DNA of 64,000 nucleotides from Manihot esculenta (lineage: Eukaryota > Streptophyta > Magnoliopsida > Malpighiales > Euphorbiaceae), in assembly GCF_001659605.2 (NCBI RefSeq), contig NC_035174.2:26175027-26239026 (forward strand). The letters are read 5' to 3'. The stretch's first letter is position 1. Each line of letters starts with the position of its first letter. The notes below the pieces were generated by a model, which saw only the letters and a program-made list of their open reading frames with translations, was not told where the DNA came from and ran no database searches. The position numbers and the translations under genes are program-made. Positions 45,768 through 56,298 of the stretch are shown piece after piece.

Positions 45768-48346
45768 TGTAATACCCGGCTCGTTCAAACAATGGAATTT
45801 CTACCGTCCGGTGGAATTCTGGTGGTCGGAGTAGCCGGTATTGATTAAGTTAGAGTTTAAGCAAAGGGTTTTAAAAGGTTTTTAAAGGTTTTTAAGTGTT
45901 TTGATAGTTTTTAAGTTAAGTGGAAGTGAGTTTTGAAGAAAAAGGTTAAGGAGACAAAATGCAGTTTCGGCCGCCGAAGGTGACATTCGGCCGCCGAAAG
46001 GGCTTGAGGTTCGGCTTCCGAAAGAAAAGTTTGGCCGCCGAACGTTGCATGGTTTTGCCTGCATGTTTGGCCGCCGAACATGGTTGACCAAGCCATCGAT
46101 AAAAGCCCCTTAGGTCGGTTCAAGAGGAGAGTTCTCTCCCTCTTCCTACCCAAGGTGAGCTCATGTCCTCCTTGGCATGATTTCTTAGTTTTCCAAGTTT
46201 CTTTCAAAGTTTTAGTAAGCTTTCAACTTGGTTTTGAAGGTTTTGAGCAAATAGGAGCTAGTTGAAGGTTTTGAAGCTTTCGGAGGAGTTTTCTCCACGT
46301 TTTGAAGTTGAGGTCATACCAACTCAAGAGGTAAGGGTTGATCTCTATGTTTTATGATGTTTTAAGCATGTTTTACGGATAGTTTTAGAAGTTTTATGGG
46401 GTGAAGGGTTTAGTTTTGCATGGGTGTGCATGGGAGGGTTTTAGGGACCCTATGTGCACTATGTGTTTATGTGTTGATGTTGTTAGAGTTTAAGGGTGTT
46501 TTAGACCCCTTTAGGTATGTTTCGAGGTCTATGTAAGGTTTGGTGAGGTTATATGCAAGAGAAGTGAGTTAGGGAAGTTAAGGGAGCGTGGTTGTGCATG
46601 AACTGAGTTCTTAAAGAACTCAGGTTCGGCCGCCGAAGTGAGTTTCGGCCGCCGAATGCCTTGTGGAGGTGGCTTAGGCTGCCGAAGGCTGCTTCCGGAA
46701 GTTAGACTTTCGGATCTGTCATGCACATTCGGCCGCCGAAGGTGCCGCCGAAAGTAGGTGAGTTTCGTCTCTGGAGGAGACTTTCGGCCGCCGAAAGTGC
46801 CGCCGAAGGTGCTCTGTTTTGCCTTCCTTTGCATGATTTTTCATGCATGTTTATGAGGCTATAGAGGGGTTTTGGGAAGGTGTATTAGAGTTATGCTAGA
46901 GATGTTTAGCACCTCATGAGAGTCCTTTGATGTAGGATTTGATCAGAGAAGAGGTGCTTAGCTTCAGTACAGAGTTGGCCAAGTTAGTGGAGCAGAGGTT
47001 ACAGGTGAGTGGGACTAACTATGCATGTTTTAAAATGATGTTTAAGGATAGTAAAGGTATGAGCATGAGACATGCATCATGAATGCCATGAGATATTAGG
47101 ATGCTGCATTAGAATTCATAAAGGTGTTGCATTGCATAATTTGATGAGTATGCGGATGCATGTTGGATGATCCTTTAGCCCTCAGTTTGGTATGCTATGA
47201 CATGATATGAATTACGTAAAGAGTCAAGCATGATAAGTGTGAGCAGGGAGGCCTAATCGCCCCTGTTAGTCAAAGGTAGATAGTCAGGAGGCCTAATCGC
47301 CCTGACAAAATGTTTTCAGAAAGCAGTCAGAGGAGGCCTAATCGCCCTGACAAAACGTTTTCAGAAATTAGTCAGGAGGCCTAATCGCCCTGACAAAACC
47401 GTTTTTAGAAAATTAAGCCCTGGAGGAGGCCTAATCGCCCCAGGCACTGTGAGTAGTTAAGTAGTACATGTGAGTCAGTTATGTGGAGGGCTATAGGTGA
47501 CAACTTCTTCCTTGATGTGTATTAGTTGTGATGTGATGCATGGCATGAGAGCATATGTTTTTATGAACTGTTTTTATGGTTCCTACTCACTGGGCTTTAG
47601 AAGCTCATCCCTCTCCCTTATCCCAGTATTGCAGGGCCAGAGTATGATCAGAGTAAGCTAAGAGAAGAAGGCTAAAGAGCAGAATAATGAGAAGTTATGT
47701 TATAGTATAGTATGGATTGAGGTGTAAACATGTATATGTTTAGAGAAGTTTTATGTTATGTCAAGTTGTATATGTTTAGCAAGATGATGTAAAGTTCAAG
47801 TGATGATATGCTATGTTATGTATGCATGTATAGTATAGTTGTGGACATGATGATGTATGGACATGAGCTATATGAATGTATAGAAAAAGAATGTTGTAAA
47901 GAGATAAAGTAAAGTTAAGAAAAGTTAAAGAGATATGGTTAGAATGTGCTTTGCCTAATGTATAGAGGTATGGTTTGCCTAAGGTTGGCTAATCCTGGAA
48001 TGGTACATGATCAATGAGTTTAAAGAGAAATGTTTTCATGATGCATGAAATGTTTTACAGATGTTTTTTATGGCCAAGCCTAATAAGTATGAGCATGCAG
48101 GAGTTAGGCTTGGAAAAAAAAAAAAAAAAAGGAAAGAAAAGTTTCAGTTACAGTCCCTCGGGGTAAGCCTGGGGTGTTTAAAAGTATAAAGTTTTATGAA
48201 AAGATTGATCATGTATAGGATTAGACCAGACGTATAGAAGGAATGTCAGGCTTACTACGGGTCCCGGCGGCCTTAAGCCGATCTGGATCCTAGTGCCGAA
48301 CAGTTTGGAGCCGTTACAGAAGGGTACCGGTTTCCGGGCTGTTACA
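45768..48346 (+). repeat. 3' LTR of element D
   Basis: 2,579 bp, the same length as 41184-43762 at a constant offset of 4,584. Every stretch compared was identical, including short spurious frames and the 17-A homopolymer. Followed by the second CGTGC. Confidence 0.95.
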
Positions 48347-48406
48347 CGTGCCCTCATCCTCAGGTGGCACTCCAGTCAATCGCGCAGATCGACGAGTTCC
48401 TCTCAT
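48347..48406 (-). pseudogene. Displaced first codons of element C gag
   Basis: ATG at 48406 begins MRGTRRSARLTGVP, the same start as gag of element B. The frame is cut by element D after 20 codons; the rest lies at 41178-39469. The leader 48407-48664 upstream is non-coding. Confidence 0.9.
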
Positions 48407-48664
48407 CCTTTTCTCTCTGAAAAACAGCTCATAACAAGCGAACATTAGCATCATATGGTTCATGTGGGCACACATGAACCCTCATCACATACATCACATA
48501 GCATAGCATATCATCAATGCATATGTACAAAATCATGGCATTTCACATTATCATACAAGACAGGACTCAACATCCTATCCTAGTGGACATGACCTTCCTA
48601 TTGTGCTTGACCTTCTAGAACATCTATGAGTCCGACACTCTAGGTCCGACCATATGAACCTAGG

Positions 48665-48676
48665 GCTCTGATACCA
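48665..48676 (-). other. Primer binding site of element C
   Basis: TGGTATCAGAGC on the minus strand, three bases from the 5' LTR edge at 48680. Confidence 0.93.
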
Positions 48677-48679
48677 CTC

Positions 48680-50875
48680 TGTAACTCCCCGGAAATCCGG
48701 ACCGCTACCGGCGCTAGGATCCGGGTCGACTTAAGGCCGCCGGGACCCGTAGCAAGCCTGACATATAACCTGTAAACCTGTATAATCCCATACATGATCA
48801 ACAGCATGCATAAAAATTAAAACTTTTCTTCATACAAACTGTCATCTACTAACTCAACCTGTGCATACTCTGAACATATACATAACATAGTCCCTCTGTG
48901 GGATCTCATCAAGCCTTAAAGGCAAAACAACCTGTGTTGAGTTAGTTTACATAAACCTCATAACATAAGATCATGTATATACAAAAGGGATTAACAATAC
49001 ATTATGGTCAAGCACAACTCTATCCTCAATAACCTCATTACATAACATCCTGAATATTTTTACATTTCATCATAATACAATTGTCATGTCCACAAACTAA
49101 CTATTACATACATATGACTTTTTCTCGTCTTGCCTTCTCTATCTATCTCGTACCTGCAAACCTGAGGGTTAAGGGAGAGGGGTGAGCTAGATGCCCAGTG
49201 AGTAGAACTGTAAAAAGAATATTTAAAACATGCTATCATGAAATGCGTCACTGCACAAATAAATCACACCACGGATGGACTGATTCAAAAATCCCTCAAC
49301 TCCATGCCCGGCCCTATTATGGGCACCACAGGACTTCGTACTCGGAGTTATTGCCCGGCCCTATTATGGGCACCACAGGTCTTCGTATTGCCCGGCCCTA
49401 TTATGGGCACCACAGGACTTCGTATATAGAAGGCTAATGAATCATCCTAATGTCCATCCACTATCATCTATCACAACAATACAATGCGGCATAGTCGTGA
49501 ATTCTAATGCAAACAACCTATAATATGTTCATGATGCATGAAGCATGCTAAAAGCATTTCATTTCTTAATTTAAAAGGTTAAGCTTAGTTCCACTCACCT
49601 CTGGCTGATTCTGACAAACTTTGTAGCAGCTGGCTCACTGCTGGGGTCCTTGGTTCCTCGGGTCCGAACCTACACAGGTGGACTCCAATGAGGGACCAAA
49701 CATACATAAACATAACTCTAATATATTCCCCAAAAATCCCCTAAAACATCCTGAAAATATCACATAGAGATATGCATGAAGTGGCTGAACATGGCACTTT
49801 CGGCGGCACCTTCGGCGGCCGAAAGTCCTGGACAGAGACGAAACTCAGGTAGGTTCGGCGGCACCTTCGGCGGCCGAAAGTCCCAGACAGAGACGAAAGT
49901 CTCTTTTCGGGGGCAACTTCGGCAGCCGAAAGGCCTGCCTCCCCAGCCATGTTCGGCGGCCGAAAGTGCCTTCGGCTGCCGAACCTGGTTTCTGCCAAAA
50001 GGCAGAAACTTGGCTCCTTTGTGCATTTTCGCCTCCAAACTCACCAATCATGCATATATCTCAACCAAAACATGCATACAAGTTCCTAGGGGCCTCAAAA
50101 CATCAAATACCCCAACTACAACACTTCAAGCATACTCAAACATGTCACATTGTTCATAAATCACATAAAACCTAACATTTGCTTAAAAACTCATACAACC
50201 CTATACATGCCATTCTACCCCATAAAATCACTTAAAACTTACTTAAAACACATGAGGAGCTTAAGATCGGCTCTTACCTCTTGAAGATCGAGAGGGAGAC
50301 GACCTAAACTTGGAGATCCACGAAAATGAGCTCCTGAGTTCCCAAAGCTCCCAAAACTTGGTTTAAATGTTCAAAACCTTCAATGCAAGCTTAAAACTCA
50401 AGAAAAATGGTAGAGATTTGGAGGAAGAACACAAGAGTTGCAAAGGGAAGGTTGGAAGCTTGCTGTGGCCGAAAATGGGAGAGAGCTCGCCCATTTCGGC
50501 TAAGTGCCCCATTTATAGGTGGCTGGCCAGGCCACATTCGGGGGCCGAATGTGCCTCCGCATCCATGCAATGTTCGGCGGCCGAACTTGACTTTCGGCGG
50601 CCGAACCTGAACTGCCCTCACTCATGCTTTCGGGGGCCTAATGTGCCTCCAAAACGCATGCATGTTCGGCGGCCGAACTTGACTTTCGGCGGCCGAACCT
50701 GGGTTTTCCTCCAATGCTATTTTCATGCAAAAACTCCTTTAGTTTCATACTTTAAAACCATTAAAAACATGAAAACATTTTATAAAACATGTTTCTACCC
50801 TTCTAGAGATCTCCGACATCCGAAATTCCACCGGACGGTAGGAATTCCGATACCGGAGTCTAGCCGGGTATTACA
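48680..50875 (-). repeat. 5' LTR of element C
   Basis: 2,196 bp, minus orientation. TATA box TATAAAT at 50511-50517. Putative intron 1 runs from donor GAGGTAAGAG (GT at 50276-50277) to acceptor TGTGTAG (edge 49670). The exon-like block is 49599-49669 (71 nt). Putative intron 2 starts at GTGAGT (49597-49598) and ends at TTTGCAG (49154-49155). Minisatellite with three units at 49305-49425. Palindrome clusters at 49797-49985 and 50525-50700. Confidence 0.93.
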
Positions 50876-50880
50876 ATTAT
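50876..50880. repeat. Right target-site duplication of element C
   Basis: ATTAT, matching 33931-33935. Confidence 0.93.
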
Positions 50881-50933
50881 AAAATTAATATTAATATAAA
50901 ATAAAATAAATGCATTAAAAGTAATAAAAGCAC

Positions 50934-52040
50934 CTTTTGTTGGTCACTAACAATGATCAAACCAACCCATCAATGATGATTAAATCCACAAAAAGTCTCT
51001 CCAGGTACCATTTCTAACTGTCCTTATTTTCACCTTTTAGAACACACCAAAAAATATGAAACATTTGATTGTTTCTATCTCTTGCAATAGCACTCAATAA
51101 TGCTCTACCCATACCAGTCTTTAAAAAACAACCATCTAAGCAAATGCATGGTCTGCATCCCTCAACATATCCTTTTCTCAAACTAAAAAGCCCAATATAA
51201 AATCTCTTAAACTCTCTTCCTCCATTAGCATCATTTGATATTGTGAGAAGTTCAAATTTACTTTCTTTGTCTACTTTCTCCAATTCCATATTGTTAGAAC
51301 CCAGCTTAGCATAATGACCTTCTAAACTACCTCTTATAATATTGAGTGCCTTTTTCTTTACTTTATAACACAACCATTTATTAATAATTAAAGCATATTT
51401 CTCCTGCATCAGGTTTACCATTTCATCAACTTCATAATTACAATTCATCCTAATCCTTTGTAAAAATTCCTTTGCCAACTATTCAGAAGTTGCCAACTTG
51501 TTTGTTAAAGACTTATAACAAGAGTGAGTTACTTTGTATGTTCTTACCTGAACTATTCTTATACCTTTTAGTTTAGAAACATAGATATACCATGGACAAT
51601 TCCCATGGTATTTTGCTGCCATTCTGAACTAATTAATCCTTATTCACTTAATTTGATAACCATTGCTCGAAGCATACTTGACTACACATTGTCTAAATTG
51701 TTGGTAGTTCTCAAATATCATACCAACTTCAAACTCAAAGGTGCTCTTATTACACTTGGGATTATAAACTAGTTTTCTTTTCTTTTTTCTTCTTGAAAGC
51801 TCAATTTCATTCTCATCACTACTGTATGGTGTATGAAAACTATCATCATCTGAATCATATTCACTTTCATTGTCTTCATTGTTCCTTGCATTCTTTCCAT
51901 TATTACAATTTTCAGCATCTGCATATAAACCATCAACACTCAATCCATTCACATTATCCACATTTATTCCATTATAAAAATCAATTTGTTTCTGTATTAC
52001 TTCTAAATACTCTTCATCATCTGTTTCATAATCAGGATCA
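50934..52040 (-). pseudogene. MULE (Mutator-like) transposase, N-terminal and catalytic part
   Basis: The acidic N-terminus (NNEDNESEYDSDDDSF) is followed by the MuDR N-terminal domain (FEFEVGMIFENYQQFRQCVVKYA, about 51665-51735). Stops lie near 51640 and 51480. The next frame (51478-51014) holds the MULE core: YIGLFSLRKGYVEGCRPCIC, LDGCFLKTGMGRALLSAIAR with the first catalytic Asp, then HIFWCVLKGENKDS. After an in-frame stop where Trp is expected, the core continues to a donor near 50933; the usual second catalytic Asp appears to be Asn there. The intron beginning here contains element C, and coding resumes at 33902. The 5' end is fused to a gypsy integrase remnant near 52040, so the right terminus of the transposon is missing. 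Confidence 0.86.
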
Positions 52041-52044
52041 CGTC

Positions 52045-52269
52045 CATAAACAACTTTGAATGGAGAGGAGAGTAAGGTAGTGTGGAATGAAGGGTTGTAG
52101 CAGTATTCAACCTAAGGAAGCCATTTCACCCATTTGCTTGGTGTGTCCCCAACAAATCACCGTAAATACATTTCAATAGTTAGTTGACGACTTCAGTTTG
52201 GCTATTAGATTGGGGATGATAGGTAGAAGAAAAGGATAACTTTGTACCACTCAGTCGAAAGAGTTCTTT
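52045..52269 (-). pseudogene. Integrase core fragment (distal) of the decayed gypsy element
   Basis: Minus-strand translation gives ELFRLSGTKLSFSSTYHPQSNSQTEVVN, with the catalytic Glu in SQTE, a stop, and further on VEYCYNPSFHTTLLSSPFKVVYGRDP. It joins 54205 onward across the solo LTR. From about 52112 the frame stays open into the MULE coding region. Confidence 0.82.
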
Positions 52270-54199
52270 TAATAGAGCATATTTTAGTCCATATTATCAT
52301 TATGTTCTTGATATTTATTTACATCTTTTCTGCTTAATTTTATGGTTTTAATCATGTTTTGTAGATATTAGGTGTAAAGAGACATTTTGGAGAAAATGCT
52401 CTTAAAACTGCCAAAAAGTGTCAAATATGGAAAGTGCCAAAAAAGGAAAGTTTTCAAATAATGAAAGTTTTCAGAAAAGGAAAGTCCTCAAATAAGGAAA
52501 GTGCAGAAGCAAAAGCAAATAAGGAAAGCTCAGTCAGAAGATTATTTGAAATTCAAATCGCAGATCTTTCTTTCCTTATTCAAAGATGTGCACACACTGC
52601 AACAGTCATATCTTTCTATTTAGGCAGCAAGATTTTAAGGAGATGCACTTGCCTCTTCCACATTCAGCGTTCAAAATTTAAACGAAGGCTCCACCTAAAA
52701 AGGAAAGACTGGACATATATCTTTCCACTTCTACACATTAATGACTGCACGCTCTCCTTCCTCTTCTGCAATCCGCGCGCACACCCCTTCTGGAAGTATG
52801 ATTCACGCGCGTCCTTCCTCTTTTGAAGCTTGGGACGTGCCTCTTTCCTTCTGAAGCTCAAGCCACGCATCTTTCCTCTTCTGAAAGCATTAATGCACGA
52901 TTCCTTCCTCTTCTGCAGTCCAAGCCGCTCACACATCTTCCTCTTCAGTGCAAGCCGCGCGTCTCCTTCCTTCTGGAGAGTTTTGCAATGCGATTCTTTC
53001 CTTTTCAGCACTTTGGGCAGCCTCTTCACTAATTAGGAAGCAAGTATGACCTAAGGCAGCACTTTCAACTATAAAAAGACACATAAGGAGCCTCCACACA
53101 ACTTTTACACTCTCACTTAGACACACCACCTTGGAGACACCTACGGGATTCACATCTCTTCTTCTACCTTTCTTCTTTTTTTTTTTTTTATTTTTGTTTC
53201 AGCCATGAGAGACTAAAATCTTTTTTCTAGTTGAAGATTAGGTGATGCTTTAGTTGTTTTATGGATTGGGAGACTTGATCAAACATTGTTTATCTTTTGT
53301 TATTCAATATTCATACAATCTCGTGCTTAATTCCATTGTTGTTTTGATCAATATGGCCAATTGATTCTTGATTGCAAGGTAATAATATGTTAGTTTGGGT
53401 GACTTAAGTCCGTAATTGCTTGGATTATTCAAACATAAGAACACTTGGTGTAAAAACCAAGGAAATTGTATGATCTAGCAACATCTCATGCGTTTGAGTA
53501 GTTAGGATTGGATCTCTCTCTTTCTTCATGCAATTAACAATTGTTTGATGCCTAAGGCCCAAGAACGTTCCTTAGCAATTTGTTAATTAGTAATTAATTA
53601 GAGGACGTTCCCTAATTGGTTTAATCATAAGGAGAGACATGGTGGTGAGAAGCATCTTCCATCTCCATAACTAATCTATTGAATCAATCAAAAGAAACTA
53701 AGTGTTAATGATCAATCCCAACAACTGAAATGGATCCAATTCTTCAACTAGAACTTTCTTATTATTTATTTCTCTTTTATTTTATTATTCGCTTATTTTA
53801 ATTGCTTTCAGTAGTTGTTAAATTAAATCAATCTTAAACCCCCCATTTTACTTTTACTGCAATTTATTTTTATTCCGCTTTCAGTTTATCTCGTTTTCAG
53901 TTAATCTCATTTTCAGTTTTATTTCGTTTCAGTTTATTTTGCTTTCCGTTTATTTCTCTTTCAATTTTATCTCGTTTCAGTTTTATCTCGTTTCAGTTTA
54001 TCTCATTTTCAGTTTTCTTCATTTTCAGTTTTCTTCTTTTTCAGTTTATTTTTATTTCAGTTTATTTTATTGGTCTTGATAAGGAAAATAGGTAAGTTCT
54101 CAATTCCCTGTGGATTCGATCCTTTCACCACTATCTGCAGTTATAAATTGTTGATAACCAGAAAGATTATTTTTGACCGGCTTCGACAACTGCGAGTCA
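52270..54199 (+). mobile_element. Solo LTR F in the integrase remnant, TSD TCTTT
   Basis: 1,930 bp between duplicated TCTTT (52265-52269 and 54200-54204). The ends are TA...CA rather than TG...CA, so the first G is probably mutated. TATA box CTATAAAAAG (about 53070) gives plus orientation. No PBS or coding is present. It contains GGAAAGT repeats (52430-52510), a degenerate CTTCCTCTTCTG array (52740-53010) and a CAGTTTATTTCGTTT array (53860-54065). It is not related to the TGTAAT family. Confidence 0.75.
53860..54065. repeat. CAGTTT(A)TTTCGTTT short tandem array
   Basis: About a dozen imperfect 14-17-bp units (TTTCAGTTTATCTCG, TTTCAGTTTTATTTCG and variants) close to the right end of solo LTR F. 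Strongly pyrimidine-biased on the plus strand. Confidence 0.85.
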
Positions 54200-54204
54200 T
54201 CTTT

Positions 54205-56298
54205 CCAGAAGGTGCTAGTGAAGATTACATCGCGATCACTCACGATGGATTCCAGCAACCCATGTAATCGCACAATGTGATCAAAGAAGGTGGTTACTAC
54301 CACCAATGCTATGTATGGGTGCACCATTGGAATAAAATGAGCATACTTAGAAGATCGATCAACCATTACCAATAAAATTGACTTCCCCCTAGATTTTGGT
54401 AATCCTTCAATAAAGTCCATAGAGAGATGGGACCAAATTTGTGTAGGAAGTGCTAGAGGCTGTAACAATCTTGCTGGTCACAAATGTTCAGCCTTGTTTT
54501 ATTGGCAGACAAGGCAAGAGGCAATATATTCTTGAACAATGGATTTTAAGCCCTTCCAGTAGAAGTCTTAGCGTACACAGTGCAAAGTTTTGTGAACCCC
54601 TTCATTAGTGTTGTCATGAATGCCGGCTAAGACTGCGACAATTACGGTGGAAGTGGGAGAGAGATAGACTCGCCATTTATACAAGATTACGCTGTCACAA
54701 TATGACCTGGAGTCATCCAGCTGTCCTTGTTAAATTTTGGCCCATAATTCTAGAAGAGTTTCAGAGTCAGCCATTTCTTTGCGGATGACGTCAAATAACA
54801 GGGCTCTTGGTTGGGATATAACATAAATGGACCCTTCGTTCTCATCCCGTTAAGAGAGAGCGTTGGCCACCTTATTCAAATTTCCTGCCTTATATTCAAC
54901 TTTAAAATCATAGCCCAAGAGTTTACTCACCCAGTGTTACTGTGGAGTGGTGGTCAACCATTGCTCCAGCAGGTATTTTAAACTATAGAGGTAAGTTCAA
55001 ATTAGGAAATGTCTTCCCTAAAAATATGGATGCCAATTTTGGACTGCCTTAGCAAGTCTAATAAACTCTTGCTCGCATGCCGGTAATTTGAAGTGGTGCT
55101 CAGCTATTTTGTGGCTAAAATAAGCAATGGGATGATTGTGTTGGTGGAGCATAGCCACAAACTCACTGCTAGAGGCATCACATTCGATGACAAATTCTTC
55201 GTCAAAATTAGAAAGGCATAGGATTGGTGCTTGAGCAAGAGCTTGATTTAACTCATGAAAGGAAGACAGGGCTGATTTGTTCCAGTGAAAGGAATGTCAT
55301 TTCAACATACTAGTTAAGGGAGCTGCTACTTACCCGTAATTCTGGATGAATTTACAGTAGTACCCGGCAAGGCTTAAAAAACCCCGGAGAGCTTTAATGG
55401 ACTGTGAAGTTGGCCAGTCTAGAATGGCCTAAAATTTTCCCTTGTCAATAAAAACACCCTCACCCAAAATGAGATGCCCTAGATAAGCCACTTGTTTTAC
55501 TCTAAAAGAACACTTGGTTTTTTTGAGAAATAATCGGTAAGCACGCAGTAGAGTAGAAACCACTTGTAAATGCAGCATATGGGCATCCTATGTTTTACTG
55601 TAAATAAGAATATTATCAAAGAAGACTTGATCGAACTTACATAAGTGTTTTTTGAATACCTCATTCATCAATGCTTGGAAGGGGCATTGGTGAGACCGTA
55701 CGACATAACTAAGAATTCAAAATACCCATGATGTGTCCGGAAAGCCATTTTTTTGACATCAAATTGGTCCATTCACACCTAGTGATATCCAGATTTGAGG
55801 TCTAATTTTATGAAATATTGTGCCTCATGGAGTTTTTCTAGTTAATAATATTGTGTCTCATGGAGTTTGTTTAGTTAATCTTCTACCATTGGAATGGAAA
55901 ATTTATCCTTCATAGTGTGGGCATTGAGCTCTCGGTAATCCACACAAAAATGCCAGGGTCCATCTTGCTTGCAGACTAGGAGTACTGGGGTACTGGGGAG
56001 GAAAATGGTGAACGACTGGGCCAAATAATGCCTTATTGTAGCATTTGCTCACATTATCGCTCTATTTCATTTTTCTGCAAGTGTGGATACTGGTGGGGGA
56101 AGGTCGGCGGGTCCTGGAATAGGTCCTAGAAGTCTACTAATATCTTATTAAGTGATTTGGTGGCCTCATTTTCCTATAAAAGATGTAAATAACTTCCAGA
56201 GTTGGGTTAATGTCCTTGGATATCAGCTATCTGTTTTCATAATGGAAGCTCATGGCGAGTGTTGCAAAGTCCCATAATATTGGGCCTAAAGTTTTCAA
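54205..56298 (-). pseudogene. RT, RNase H and integrase N-terminal part of the decayed gypsy element
   Basis: The frame 54468-54205 encodes the integrase core start (SMDFIEGLPKSRGKSILLVM with the first Asp; SIVSDRDVIFTSTFWK with the second). Upstream (55050-56030) RT can be read in pieces: LLVCKQDGPWHFCVDYRELN, then TMKDKFSIPMVED followed by a stop. RNase H remnants lie around 54900-55250. Many stops and indels separate the pieces. Confidence 0.82.

Larger units (their letters stand above)
41184..48346 (+). mobile_element. Element D: non-autonomous LTR element nested in gag of element C, TSD CGTGC
   Basis: 7,163 bp flanked by CGTGC (41179-41183 and 48347-48351). LTRs 41184-43762 and 45768-48346 are both 2,579 bp. 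They matched at every place compared, including a 17-A run and all five minisatellite units. The 2,005-bp interior has a tRNA-Met PBS, one gag-like frame of 254 codons, decayed remnants of protease and RT sequence, and a purine tract. No enzyme is encoded. Identical LTRs mean very recent insertion, so the machinery must have come from another element in trans. Confidence 0.96.
33936..50875 (-). mobile_element. Element C: near-intact Tekay/Del-like gypsy element split by element D
   Basis: The minus-strand element spans 16,940 bp, or about 9.77 kb once nested element D and one copy of its duplication are removed. Its 5' LTR is at 48680-50875 and its 3' LTR at 33936-36168. The LTRs look more than 99% alike: roughly a dozen substitutions by eye, mostly transitions, plus one 37-bp minisatellite unit. 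PBS, gag, protease, RT, RNase H, integrase and polypurine tract are all present. Gag and pol are in one frame interrupted by a single TAG (39469-39471). D entered 20 codons after the gag start. It is the youngest enzyme-encoding element here and the likely kind of helper for D. Confidence 0.95.

Noticed and set aside
51793..52059. 88-codon plus-strand frame rich in His
   Set aside because: It is antisense to the acidic Asp/Glu-rich N-terminus of the MULE transposase, which gives His/Tyr/Phe codons by complementarity.
52434..52826. 130-codon frame in solo LTR F
   Set aside because: It is built from the GGAAAGT and CTTCC repeats with no recognisable domain.
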